From: Streptosporangium violaceochromogenes
GTDB lineage: Bacteria; Actinomycetota; Actinomycetes; Streptosporangiales; Streptosporangiaceae
NCBI RefSeq assembly: GCF_014654615.1
Contig: NZ_BNBB01000011.1
Coordinates: 62,001-126,000, forward strand
DNA: 64,000 nucleotides
Direction: 5' to 3'
Shown piece by piece: positions 32,400-43,000 of this stretch. A program made the position numbers and the translations under genes. The notes beneath the pieces are model-generated. The model was not told the origin of the DNA and did no database searches. It was given only the letters and a program-made list of their open reading frames with translations. Each line of letters starts with the position of its first letter. Position 1 is the stretch's first letter.

Positions 32400-33299
32400 T
32401 CAGAGGGACGGCCGGGCCTCGCCCTCGAAGGGATAGCGACGGCGGAAGTCCGCCGCCGCGTCCTCGAAGGTCACGAACCGAACACCGGAGGACTCCCGCC
32501 AGCGCTCGAACAGCCGCTCCAGCATGAGGAGCACCTGTGGCCGGCCCGAGACGTCGGGGTGGAGCGTCACGGGAAAGACGGCGTAGTCCATCTCGCGGTA
32601 CACCCAGTCGAACTGGTCCTGCCACATCCGCTCGATGTCCCGGGGGTTCACGAACCCGTGGCTGTTGGGAGACTGCTTGATGAACATCATCGGCGGCAGG
32701 TCGTCGACGTACCAGTTGCCGCAGAACTCGACCAGGTCGACCTCTTCCCCGTGACGCAGGGGGCGCATCCACTCGGCCGCGGGCCGGGTGTAGTCGATCT
32801 TCGTCCACTCGTCGCCCACCCGCGCGTAGAACGGCTGGAAGTCGTTGTAGTTCTGGGAGTGGTCGTAGGCGAACCCGTACTCGATCAACAGCGCCGCGGT
32901 GTGGGGGCTCATCTCCCACCACGGCGCGACATACCCCCGGGGGCGCCGCCCCGACAGCCGCTCCACCAGGTCCACGCACCTGGCGAGGACGTCCCGCTCC
33001 TGCGCGGGGGTCATCTGCACCGGGTTCTCGTGGGAGTAGCCGTGCGCCCCGATCTCGTGGCCCGCCTCGGCCACCGCGACCATCTGCCGGGGGAACGTCT
33101 CGATCGAGTGGCCGGGGATGAACCACGTGGACGGAATCTCGTACCGATGGAACAGGCGCAGCAGGCGGGGCGTGCCGACCTCCCCGGCGAAGACCCCCCG
33201 CTGGATGTCGTTGGGGGAGTCCTGCCCGCCGTACGACCCGAGCCAGCCGGCGACCGCGTCGACGTCCACGCCGACGCAGACCTGAATGTCCTTGCTCAC
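32400..33299 (-). CDS. Polysaccharide-deacetylase (CE4/NodB fold) family protein, PgdA/PuuE-like
   Basis: 299-residue NodB-fold hydrolase. Catalytic landmarks: the acidic pair in [16 protein letters not shown] for the metal-binding Hxxx[12 protein letters not shown] for the third motif, and [10 protein letters not shown] for the late Leu-His element. The sequence [22 protein letters not shown] near the N-terminus is typical of the cytoplasmic branch that includes HP0310 and PuuE allantoinase, enzymes acting on small cyclic amides or imides or N-acyl compounds rather than on chitin. No signal peptide is seen. GTG 33299 has AAGGGGG five bases upstream. It follows the PTM oxidoreductase genes on the same strand after 288 gene-free bases, so cluster membership is uncertain. 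Confidence 0.82.
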   Translation of the reverse strand: MSKDIQVCVGVDVDAVAGWLGSYGGQDSPNDIQRGVFAGEVGTPRLLRLFHRYEIPSTWFIPGHSIETFPRQMVAVAEAGHEIGAHGYSHENPVQMTPAQERDVLARCVDLVERLSGRRPRGYVAPWWEMSPHTAALLIEYGFAYDHSQNYNDFQPFYARVGDEWTKIDYTRPAAEWMRPLRHGEEVDLVEFCGNWYVDDLPPMMFIKQSPNSHGFVNPRDIERMWQDQFDWVYREMDYAVFPVTLHPDVSGRPQVLLMLERLFERWRESSGVRFVTFEDAAADFRRRYPFEGEARPSL

Positions 33300-33587
33300 G
33301 GGAACCCCCTTGCCGCCGGGCACGACACCCGTCCCGCCGGTCGTCATGGCCGGTCGTCATGGCCGGGCGGGTGGGGGTGGGCCGTACCGGGGCGGGCCGG
33401 CGTCGCCCGTCCGTCCCCCGCGCCCCGCGCCCCTCCCGGGGGCCGGAACCCGCCCGCCGGAGCCCGGTCCCGAAGGGCCCGGCATACCGACCGTAGGCTC
33501 CGCCCCCTCAAGGATCAAGCTTCCCACCTGGGGAATCGCCCAAAGAACCGGTAAGGAACCGTGCGGAGACGATGTGATCCCCGCGAC

Positions 33588-35324
33588 CTACCGCAGCACC
33601 GACTCGGGGGGGACGGTCAACGCGGGAGGAAGGTCGGCCACATCGGCCGGAACCGGCCGCGGGCCCACGGGGATGACCACGTGGGTCGGCGGCGGCGCGC
33701 TGTCGTCGATGTGGGCGGTGAACTCCCTGCCGTCGTCGCGGCAGACGAAGTGCATGACGTGACGGCCCGCGGCGGCGGCCCGGATGAGGCCGCCGGTCGT
33801 GGCCCAGACCCCTGAGATGTAGAAGTTCTCCAGGCCCGGCAGCGCCGGCCCGTGTTTCTTGATCTCCTCCTCCATCGTCTCCCCGCTCTCCACGAACGGC
33901 TGCCAGCCGAGCACCGTGCCGTCGTAGTTCCCGGTGTAGCGGACCTGGGTGAGCGGGCTCGACACGTCCCGTACGGCGACGGCGTCCTTCATCCCGGGGA
34001 AACGCCGCTCCAAAAAGTCCAGCATGGCGTTCCTCACCTGGCGTTTGGCGGCGTAGTACTCCCTCCCCCGCCGCACCGGCAGGGTGTGCAGCTCCCGCCC
34101 CTTGCGGACACGGCTGACCTGCTCGGCCCCGTCGTTCAGGGCACGCCAGGGGGCGATGTCGCAGAAGTAGGTCGCGTAGACCACGGTGCTGTGCTCCGGT
34201 GACAGCTCGGGGTAGTGCCGGTTGCGGAACTGCACGTTGACGCTCGGATGCCGGATGCCGATCATCTTGGCCGCCTCGGCGTCGTCGAGCAGGTAGGTCG
34301 TGCAGGGATCTCCCTCGGGGAAGGCGCGCCGGAGGCCGAGGAACAGGATGAAATAGCCCGGGAACACCATGCCCGGCTCCCGGATGGTCGTGGTGTAGAG
34401 ACGCCGGTACGTCTCACTGAGGTAGCGGCCCTTGAGGAACCGCATCATCGTGGTGTGGCCGTCGCAGGCCGACACGACGATGTCGGACCGGAACTCACGC
34501 CCGTCGCTGAGACGCACCCCCACCGCGCGGTCGTTCTCGACCAGCACCTCCTCGACCTTGGCGTTGTAGGTCACCCGGCCGCCGAGCCTGCGGTAACGCT
34601 CCTCGATCGACGTCGCCAGCCCGAGCGAGCCGCCTTCCGGCACGCCGGCCGACCTGCCGGCGTGCGACGCGAGCTGAAAGTAGAACGGCAGCACGGGGAA
34701 CGCCGGATGCTTCTCGTAGAGGATGAAGTTGAACGCCTCCCGCAGCAGCGGGTCCTTGAACCGCGCCGAGTAGTCGGTCATCAGCACGGTGATCGATCTG
34801 CGGATGAGGTTGAAGTAGGGGGTGAAGGAGGCCATCATGCGCCAGCGTTCCATCCGCCCCATCAGCGCGACCGGCTTGAGGAACGGATAGACGGCCAGGC
34901 ACTTCCTGAACCTGCGCAGGCCGGCGCAGAAACTCCGGATCAGCCTCGCGTCGGCGGGCGAGAGGTCGAGCAGGTGCTCCTGGAGCCGGTCGGGGTCGGA
35001 GTAGAAGTAGACGGCCCGGCCGTCACGGCCCCGCACGACGTTGAACACGTCGAAGTGACGCATCTGCTTGCCCTGCAACGCGCCGAGTTCGAGCCAGATC
35101 TGGTGCATCTCGTTGCCCGGCCCGCTGCCGAGCAGCCAGCTGATGCAGCAGTCGAGCGTGAAGTCGCCCCGATCCCAGGCGGTGCAGCAGCCGCCCGGGA
35201 CCTCGTGCATCTCGAAGATCTGGGTCTTGTATCCGTTCATCTGCGCGTAGCAGCCGGTGGACAGACCCCCGAGCCCCGCGCCGATGATGATCATCGTTTC
35301 CCTGTCCTGCTTCACCCGTGGCAT
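33588..35324 (-). CDS. FAD-dependent phytoene-desaturase-like oxidoreductase (PTM cyclase candidate)
   Basis: 578-residue flavoprotein of the CrtI/phytoene dehydrogenase superfamily. It has the FAD Rossmann motif near the start (IIIGAGLGGLSTG), the EMHEVPGGCCTAW stretch, a middle segment VSACDGHTTM, and the C-terminal family element near FYISGVWATTGGLIRAAAAG. It is a clear paralogue of the next gene upstream. In tetramate macrolactam clusters two such enzymes (ikarugamycin IkaB, frontalamide FtdC/FtdD, HSAF OX enzymes) close carbocyclic rings on the tetramate polyene. Start ATG 35324 has GAGAGG eight bases upstream and lies 37 bases after the paralogue. The order after the synthetase suggests the second cyclase position. 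Confidence 0.87.
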   Translation of the reverse strand: MPRVKQDRETMIIIGAGLGGLSTGCYAQMNGYKTQIFEMHEVPGGCCTAWDRGDFTLDCCISWLLGSGPGNEMHQIWLELGALQGKQMRHFDVFNVVRGRDGRAVYFYSDPDRLQEHLLDLSPADARLIRSFCAGLRRFRKCLAVYPFLKPVALMGRMERWRMMASFTPYFNLIRRSITVLMTDYSARFKDPLLREAFNFILYEKHPAFPVLPFYFQLASHAGRSAGVPEGGSLGLATSIEERYRRLGGRVTYNAKVEEVLVENDRAVGVRLSDGREFRSDIVVSACDGHTTMMRFLKGRYLSETYRRLYTTTIREPGMVFPGYFILFLGLRRAFPEGDPCTTYLLDDAEAAKMIGIRHPSVNVQFRNRHYPELSPEHSTVVYATYFCDIAPWRALNDGAEQVSRVRKGRELHTLPVRRGREYYAAKRQVRNAMLDFLERRFPGMKDAVAVRDVSSPLTQVRYTGNYDGTVLGWQPFVESGETMEEEIKKHGPALPGLENFYISGVWATTGGLIRAAAAGRHVMHFVCRDDGREFTAHIDDSAPPPTHVVIPVGPRPVPADVADLPPALTVPPESVLR

Positions 35325-35361
35325 GTCCGTGACCTCTCGATGTTCACCCGGTGATCGCCCA

Positions 35362-37026
35362 CTACGCGGGCCGCCTGTCGAGCTGGGGAAGGCGGCCCAG
35401 CTTGTCGCGGTGCCAGGTCCCGTGGCCGCCGCTCTCCCAGGCCCTGAACTCAAGGCCCAGCTCCCGGCAGAGGTACTGGGTGACGAAGCGGCCGGTCGAG
35501 GCGGCGCGGATCAGGCCTCCCATGCCGACCCACTGACCGGCCATGAGGAAGCCGCTCAGGCCCGGCAGGCGCATGCGCTCCTTGTTGACCAGCCTGGTCG
35601 CCAGGTCGTCGGCGTCGGAGAACGCCTTCCAGGCCAGGATGCTGCCGTTGAAGTTGCCGGTGTAGCGCTTGGTCGTCGCCGGCGAGGCCACGTCGACCAG
35701 CTCGACGTGCTCGCCGATACCCGGGTGGTGCCGCTGGAGGAAACGCCGCACGAAGTCGGCGACCTCCCGCTTCCGCGCCCGGTACGCCTTGCGGTCGCGG
35801 GCGCGCAGATCCCTCCAGAACGCGAAGTCGCTGAAGTAGGTGCAGTGGATCACCGACTTTCCCGGCGGGGCGAACCCCTCGGAGTACTGGGAGCGCAACT
35901 GCACCACCAGGCTGTTCTGCAGCCCGCCCGGCAGCGCGGCGCCCTCCTCCTCGGTCAGGAGGTAGGTCGTGCTGTGCGCGCCGTCGAGGTCGAAGCCGTC
36001 GCCAACCCCGACGAAGGCCGAGACCACCGCCGGGAACAGGACGCCCGGCCTCCGCAGCATGTCGCCGTAGAGTCTGTCGATCGTCGGGCCGGTGTACCGC
36101 CCCTGGAGCAGGTCGTAGATCGTGGTGTGGCCGTCACAGGCCGACACGACGTGGTCGGCGTAGTAGCACGTCCCGTCCTTGAGCCGCACGCCGACCGCGC
36201 GGTCGTCCTCGACGAGGATCCGCTCCACGCGCGCGCGGTAGGCGATCGTCCCGCCCAGGGCGGTGTAGCGCTCCTCGATCGAGCGCGCCAGCCCCAGCGA
36301 CCCGCCCTGTGGGAAGCCCGCGTTGAGGTTGTGGGCGCAGGCCATGTTGTACAGGAACGGCAGCAGCGGGAAGTTCTCGGGGTCCTGGAAGAAGATGTTG
36401 CGGAACGCGCGGCGCAGCAGGGGGTCCTGGAACCGGTCGGCGAAGGTGTGCATCTGCGTGGCGGCGGTGCGCCAGAACAGGCGGAAGGCCGGGAGGACCT
36501 CAAGGAGGGTCTCGATCCTCTCGCGCGCCGTCTTCAGCGGCGGCGGCTTCAGGAACGGATGCAGGTCGATGCCGATGAACCGCCTCAGGTCCCGGCAGAA
36601 CGACCTGATCAGCGGCGCGTCGGCCGGGGAGATCGCCAGCAGGTGCCGCTCCAGCCGGTCGGGATCGTTGTAGAACGTCACCGACCGGCCGCTCTCGTCG
36701 ACGACCCTGTTGAACATCTCGAAATTCGTGATCGTCTTGCCGTCGAGCGCGCCGAGCTCGCGCCACACCCGGTTGGCGTCGTTGCCCGCGGCGGTGCCGA
36801 TCAGCCACTCGATGCAGTAGTCGAAGATGTAGCCGTCGCGGGCCCAGGCCGTACAGCAGCCGCCGGGCAGCACGTGCTTTTCGAGGATGAGGGTGTCCAT
36901 CCCGCTCATCTGGGCATAGCAGCCGGTGGACATGCCGGCGACACCGGCGCCGACGACGACGACCCGGGGCTTTCCGCCGGGGGCGCGGTCGCGCGCGCCC
37001 CAGGTTGGTCCGGTCTCATCCGGCAT
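35362..37026 (-). CDS. FAD-dependent phytoene-desaturase-like oxidoreductase (PTM cyclase candidate)
   Basis: About 554 residues, same superfamily as the downstream paralogue. The dinucleotide-binding motif is VVVGAGVAGMSTGCYAQMSG, then ILEKHVLPGGCCTAW, VVSACDGHTTIYDL and, at the C-terminus, GFLMAGQWVGMGGLIRAASTG. ATG 37026 overlaps the synthetase stop by 11 bases; GTG 37038 in the same frame is an alternative start. Overlap with the PKS-NRPS gene makes co-expression certain in practice. By analogy with characterised PTM pathways it would form a five-membered ring on the polyene tetramate. Which of the two enzymes acts first cannot be read from sequence. Confidence 0.88.
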   Translation of the reverse strand: MPDETGPTWGARDRAPGGKPRVVVVGAGVAGMSTGCYAQMSGMDTLILEKHVLPGGCCTAWARDGYIFDYCIEWLIGTAAGNDANRVWRELGALDGKTITNFEMFNRVVDESGRSVTFYNDPDRLERHLLAISPADAPLIRSFCRDLRRFIGIDLHPFLKPPPLKTARERIETLLEVLPAFRLFWRTAATQMHTFADRFQDPLLRRAFRNIFFQDPENFPLLPFLYNMACAHNLNAGFPQGGSLGLARSIEERYTALGGTIAYRARVERILVEDDRAVGVRLKDGTCYYADHVVSACDGHTTIYDLLQGRYTGPTIDRLYGDMLRRPGVLFPAVVSAFVGVGDGFDLDGAHSTTYLLTEEEGAALPGGLQNSLVVQLRSQYSEGFAPPGKSVIHCTYFSDFAFWRDLRARDRKAYRARKREVADFVRRFLQRHHPGIGEHVELVDVASPATTKRYTGNFNGSILAWKAFSDADDLATRLVNKERMRLPGLSGFLMAGQWVGMGGLIRAASTGRFVTQYLCRELGLEFRAWESGGHGTWHRDKLGRLPQLDRRPA

Positions 37027-40000
37027 GCGTCGTCTCACTTCCCGTCAGGATTCCGCGCATCAGGTTGGCGTTGAGCGCGATGTAGCCCTCGTCGAGCATC
37101 TCGGCGTGGGTGCCGAAGCCCCGCACCACCGCGGTGCGCGTGGTCGAGCTGCCCTGCCAGGTGCCGCGTTCCCCGGCGGCGTAGAACGCCACCTTCCGCT
37201 CGTCGGAGATCACGTCGACCGGGGCGGCGACGACCCCGAGGTTCGGTGTGCGGCTGGAGAAGTGGATGTACTCCCTGGCCTGGTCGAGCGTCTCGTCGGC
37301 GACGACCTCCGAGCCGGTGTGCTTGCGCAGGTGCTCACCGAGCTCGCGCTCGAACTCCTCGAAGTGCTCGCTGCCGATCTCGAAGGACTCCGGGATGCGG
37401 TAGGAGTCCATGATGACGATGTTCGGCACCTTCCGTCCTCGCCGTTCGAGCTCCTTGGCCACCTCGAACGCGAGGTTGCCGCCGAGGGAGTAGCCGAACA
37501 GCGGGCAGGGGCCCTCCGGCTGGATGGACTCGATCAGGTCGGCGTAGGACACCACCTTGTCGTCGCCGGCCAGGTAGTTGAACGCGACGAGCTGGTACTC
37601 GGGCAGGTGGGCGGCGAACTGGCGGTAGATGAGGCCGTGCCCGCCCGCCGGGGGGAAGCAGAAGACCTTCCGCTCCCGGTCGGCGTTGAACCGGAGGTAG
37701 GGGCGCGCGCCGGCGATCCTGCCGGTGATGACGTGCTCCATCGTCTTGGCCATGCCGTGCAGGGTCGTGACCTTGAACAGGTGGCTGACGGCGATGGTGA
37801 CGCCGAACTCGGCCTGGAGTCTGTAGACCAGCTCGATCAGCTTGATCGAGCCGCCGCCGACCTCGAAGAAGTCGTCGTGCAGGCCGACCCGCTCAAGGCC
37901 GAGCAGCGCCTTCCAGTGCTCGGCCACGCGCAGCTCGTAGAGGGTCACCGGCGCCTCGTGGGCCCGTTCCTCCCCGCCGGCCCGCGGCGCCGGCAGCGCG
38001 GCGAGGTCGACCTTGCCGTTCGGGGTCAGCGGCAGCGAGGGCAGCTCGGCGAAGTACGACGGGATCATGAACGTCGGCAGGTATTCGCCGAGGTGGCGGC
38101 GGAGCGCGCGCGGGTCCAGGACCGCCCCGCCGGCCGGGACGCAGTAGGCGCACAGCACGGTGTCGCCCTGCGCGTCCTGGCGCGTCGTGACCACCGCCTG
38201 CGCCAGCTCCGGCCGGAGCAGGAGTCTCGACTCGATCTCGCCGATCTCGATGCGGTGCCCGCGCACCTTGACCTGCGTGTCGGCGCGGCCGAGCAGCCGC
38301 ACGCCGCCGTGGGCGTCCCAGCGGGCGAGGTCGCCGGTGCGGTACAGGCGCACGGGTTCGGCGCCGGGCCCACGGCCGAGGGTCAGGGTGACGAAGCGCC
38401 GCGCGGTCTGCTCGGGGTCGCCGACGTAGCCGATCGCGACGCCGTCGCCGCCGATCCACAGCTCACCCGGCACCCCCGCGGGCACCGGCTCGGCGTGCTC
38501 GTCGAGGATGTGGAGGGTGGTGTTGGGGAACGGCCGGCCGATCGGCACCATCTGGCCCGGTTCCAGGCCGTCGGCCGGGCCCTCGAAGAAGGTGCTGTCG
38601 ATCGTCGCCTCGCTGAGGCCGTAGGAGTTGATCAGGCGCGTCCCCGGGCCGCAGAGCCCGCGCAGGCGGTTGTACTCCTCCACCTTCCAGGCGTCGGAGC
38701 CGACGACCAGCAGGCGCATGAAGTCCAGGCGCCCGCCCTCGCGCTCGCAGTGGCTCATCAGGCCGCGCACGACGGCGGGCACGAACTCGGCGCAGTCGAC
38801 CCCTTCGGCCAGCATCGTGTCGTACAGGCGGGCCGTGTTGAACAGCAGCTCACGGGTGATCAGCACCAGGGTGCCGCCCGAGCAGAGCGCGCGGACCAGG
38901 TCGCCGGTGAAGACGTCGAAGGAGAAGCTCGCCATCTGCAGGTGCACGCCGGCGTGACGGCCGAGGCCGTACTCCTCGCGCCAGGCCGCGTACGCCGAGG
39001 CGAGGTTGCGGTGGGAGATCTGTACGGCCTTGGGCCTGCCGGTGGAGCCGGAGGTGTAGACGACGTAGGCGGGGGCCTCCATGTCCACCGCGGCATCCGC
39101 CTCCATGTCCACCGCGGCATCCGCCGTCGTGTCCGACGCGGCGCCGAGGGCGCCGGGACCGTCCTCGTCCTCCTCCGCGCCGGCCGCCCGGCGCAGTTCG
39201 TCCAGGGGCACGACCCCCTCCGGCACACCGGTCAGGCGCTCACGGCCGGCGCCGTCGGCGACGACCAGCGCGGCGCCGGCGTCGCGCACCATGTAGGCCA
39301 GGCGGTCGGCCGGATAGCCGGGGTCGAGCGGCAGGTAGGCGCCGCCGGCCCTGAGCACCGCCAGCAGGGTGACGATCAGGTCGGGCGACTTGTCCAGGCA
39401 GAGCCCCACCACCGTGCCCTCGCGGACGCCCAGCTCGCGCAGGCGGCGGGCCACCCGGCGGGAGCGGCTCTCCAGCTCGGCGTAGGTCAGCCGCTCGGTC
39501 CGGCCGGTCTCCGACGGCGCCGACACGGCGATCGCGCCGGGGTGCTCGGCGGCGGCCTCGGCGATCAGCCCGTGCACCGGCAGGTCGTAGCCGGCCCGCC
39601 GCCCGGCGCCGCTCCAGGTGCCGAGGACGCGTTCGCGCTCCTCGGGGCCGAGCAGCTCCAGCCGGGTGACCGGCTCGGCCGGGGAGACACGGGTCAGCCC
39701 GTCGAGCACGTTGACGTAGTGGGACGTCAGCCGCCGCATCGTCTCCGGCAGGAACAGGTCGGTGTTGTACTTGAACACGCAGTGGAAGCGGCGATCCGAT
39801 TCGTCCTCGTAGACCGACAGCGTGAGGTCGAACTGCCCCTCCTCCTCGGGGAGCTCGATGTACTCAAGGCGGTAGCCGTACTTCTCGGTCGCCACCTTGT
39901 GGGAGAGCAGGATGAACATCGCCTGGAACACGGCCGAGCGGCTCGGGTCGTGCTGCAGGCCCAGCTTCTCGACGAGCAGCACGAAGGGGTACTCCTGGTT

Positions 40001-43000
40001 GTCCAGGCCGTTGAGCACGGTCGCGCGGACCCGCGCCAGCAGTTCGGCGGCCGAGGGCTCGCCCGCCAGGTTGACGCGCAGGGGCAGCGGGTTGACGAAG
40101 TAGCCGTAGACCGAGGAGAACACGTTGTCCGTCCGGCCGGTCACCGGGCTGCCGACGATGACGTCGTCCTGCCCCGAGTACCGGTGGAGCAGGATGTAGT
40201 AGGCGCTCAGCAGCACCATGAACACGGTCACGTTGTGCTCGCGCGCCAGCGCGTGGACGCGGGCGCTGAGCTCGGCGTCGAGCACGAAGAAGGCGGAGGC
40301 GCCGTTGTGGGTCTGGACCGCCGGCCGGGGCTTGTCGGCGGGCAGGTTGAGGACCGGCACCTCCTCCGGCAGGTGGCCGCGCCAGTAGTCGAGCATCGCG
40401 CGGGCCTCGGGGCCGGCCAGGAAGCGGTTCTGCCGGTTGAGGAAGTCGAGGTAGGTGGCCGGCACCGCGGGCAGCTCGACCTTACGGCCCCGGCGCAGCC
40501 CCTCGTAGATCGCGAAGAGCTCCTCGATGAAGGTGAACGTCGAGATCGCGTCGGAGACGATGTGGTGGACGGCCTTCATGATCACCCAGTGGTCGTCGCC
40601 GCGCCGGAACAGGCGGAAGCGGACCAGCGGGTCGCGTTCGAGGTCGTAGGGCCTGCGGTACTCGCGGATGATCGTCTGGTAGACGTCGTCCCATTCCTCC
40701 CCTTGCACGTCGAACAGCGCGACGTCCGGCCTGGCCTCGGGAGAGATCCTCTGGACCGCCTGCCCGTCCTCCAGCGTGAAGTTGGCGCGCAGGCTGGGGT
40801 GGCGCTCGATCAGGGCGCGGACGGCCTCGAACATCAGGCCGGGGTCGAGCGCGACGCGCACCTCGACCGCCCCGCCGATGTTGTAGGCGAAGCCGTCGGG
40901 GTTGAGGTGCTTGAGGAACCACAGCGCCTTCTGGTTCTGGGTCAGGGGGTACCGTCGCTCGTCGTCGAACACCTCGACCGCGCGGTCGTCGGCGCCCTCG
41001 CCGGTTCCGGCGGCCACCAGCGCGGTCAGGTCGTCGTACAGGCGCGCGATCAGCTCGCCGGCCGGGCCGCTGCTCAGCAGGGCCACCACCGGCAGCGCGA
41101 CCTTGAGCTCGGTGTGGATCCGGGCGCGCAGCTCCATCGCGAGCAGCGAGTCGAGGCCCAGCGCGGTGAGGCCGGTCTCCGGGTCGACCTGGTCGGCCCT
41201 CACCCGCAGCACACCGGCGACCAGCGCGGTGAAGCGCTCGGTCAGCAGCAGACGGCGCTTGTCCTCGTCGGCGTCGCGGAACACGTCGAGGAAGCTGCCG
41301 CCCTCGCCGGAGGGGGAACGTTCCACGGCGGCGGCCAGCTCGCTCACCAGCGGCGGCGGCGAGGCGTACCAGGACAGGAAGGTCGGCCAGTCGACGACCG
41401 TCGCGACCAGCAACTGGGCGCGGTCCTGGCCGATGACGCGCTCCAGCACGGCCATGCCGGCGTCGGGTGACAGCGAGCTCATGCCCCTGCTGTTGCGGTA
41501 GTGGTCGATCAGCCCGAGCTCTTCGATCATGCCCGTCGCCCACGGGCCCCAGTCGACGCTCAGCGCCGGCAGGCCGCGGGCCCGGCGGTGGTGCGCCAGC
41601 GCGTCCAGGAAGGCGTTGCCGGCGGCGTAGTTGGTCTGGCCCGCGGTGGTCATCAGCGAGGCGATGGAGGCGAACAGCACGAAGTGCTCGATCGGCTCGT
41701 CGCGCAGGTGGTGGTGGAGCAGGTAGGCGCCGACGACCTTGGGGTCGTGCGCGGCGTCGAAGACCCGGCGGGTCATCTCCGGGACCAGCGTGTCGCAGAC
41801 CTGACCGGCGAGGTGGAACACGCCGCGGATCGGCGGCGACTCGCGCCGCCGGTGGTCCTCCAGCCACGCGGTCAGGCTCGCCTCGTCGGAGACGTCCAGC
41901 GGCGCCAGGGTCACCTGGGCTCCGAGCTCCTCAAGCTCCCGCAGGAACCGCACGTCGCGTCCGGCGGGGGTGGCGGGGTCGACCTCGTGCCACAGGTCGC
42001 GGCCGGGCAGCCTGCGACGGCCCATGAGGACCAGCCGGCGGGCGCCCCGCGCGACCAGCGTGCGGCACAGCAGCCGGCCGAGCGCGCCGAACGCGCCGGT
42101 CACGAGATAGCAGCCGTCGGCGCGCAGACGCAGCGGCAGCGGGCGGGTGAGGCCGGCGGCGGGGGTGAGCCTGCTGGTGTAACGGCACCCGCCGCGCAGC
42201 GCGATCTCGTCCTCGTCGCGCACCGCCACCTCGCGCAGCAGCGCCCGCGCCTCGGCCTCGGCCCGCCGCGAGGAGTCGCCGCCCGGGGCGGGGTCGAGGT
42301 CGATCAGCTTGCCCCGGTGTTCGGGCAGCTCCTGGTACCACAGCACACGACCGACCCCCCAGGCGGGCGCGCCGAACGGCTGGACCTCGTCGCCGGCGGT
42401 CACGGCCTGCGCGCCGCGCGTGACGACGTGCAGCCTGCCCCCGGCCTGCCCTGCGATCAGCGCCTGGGCGAGCGCGACCAGCGAGTAGGCGCCCGTGCCG
42501 GTGTGCCGGCCGAGGTCGTGGCGGGCCACCGCGTCGATCGGCGGCAGGTCGAGGTTCCACAGGTGCACGATCGTGCCGAACGGCGTGCCGCCGCCCTCGC
42601 CCAGATCGGCGAGGAGGCGTTCGAGGTCGGCCGGCGAGTCCGGGGCGACCGTCGACTCGTGATCGTCCCGGTCGGTGCGGTACCCCTCTCCGGGGCGTAC
42701 CAGGTGGCAGCGCCCGCCGCGAGCGGTGACCAGCGCCGCGAGCGCGTCACCCACCCCGCCCGCGTCGGCGAAGACGAGCCACCCGGGGGCATCCGGCCCG
42801 GCGACGTCGTCCGGGACGGGAACGCTCCCATCGGCCTCCTCGCCGGTGTCGAGCGGCCTCTCCCTCCAGGTCACGTCGGCGAGCCAGCCGTCGATCGTGC
42901 CCTGGCCGACCGCCGTGGACGCCTTCTCGACGTCGGCCGCGCGGAAGCCCTCGATGTGACCGAGGGGGGTGCCGTCGTCGGAGTAGACGGCGATGTCGCC

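Noticed and set aside
33588..37026. Carotenoid biosynthesis locus (crtI-like genes)
   Set aside because: No phytoene synthase or prenyltransferase nearby; the two genes adjoin a PTM-type PKS-NRPS and hydroxylase, which explains them better.
36926..41470. Very long open frame (over 1500 codons) antisense to the PKS-NRPS
   Set aside because: Translation is a His/Gln/Asp/Gly-rich low-complexity mirror of the PKS-NRPS codons, with no domain; typical antisense shadow in high-GC DNA.
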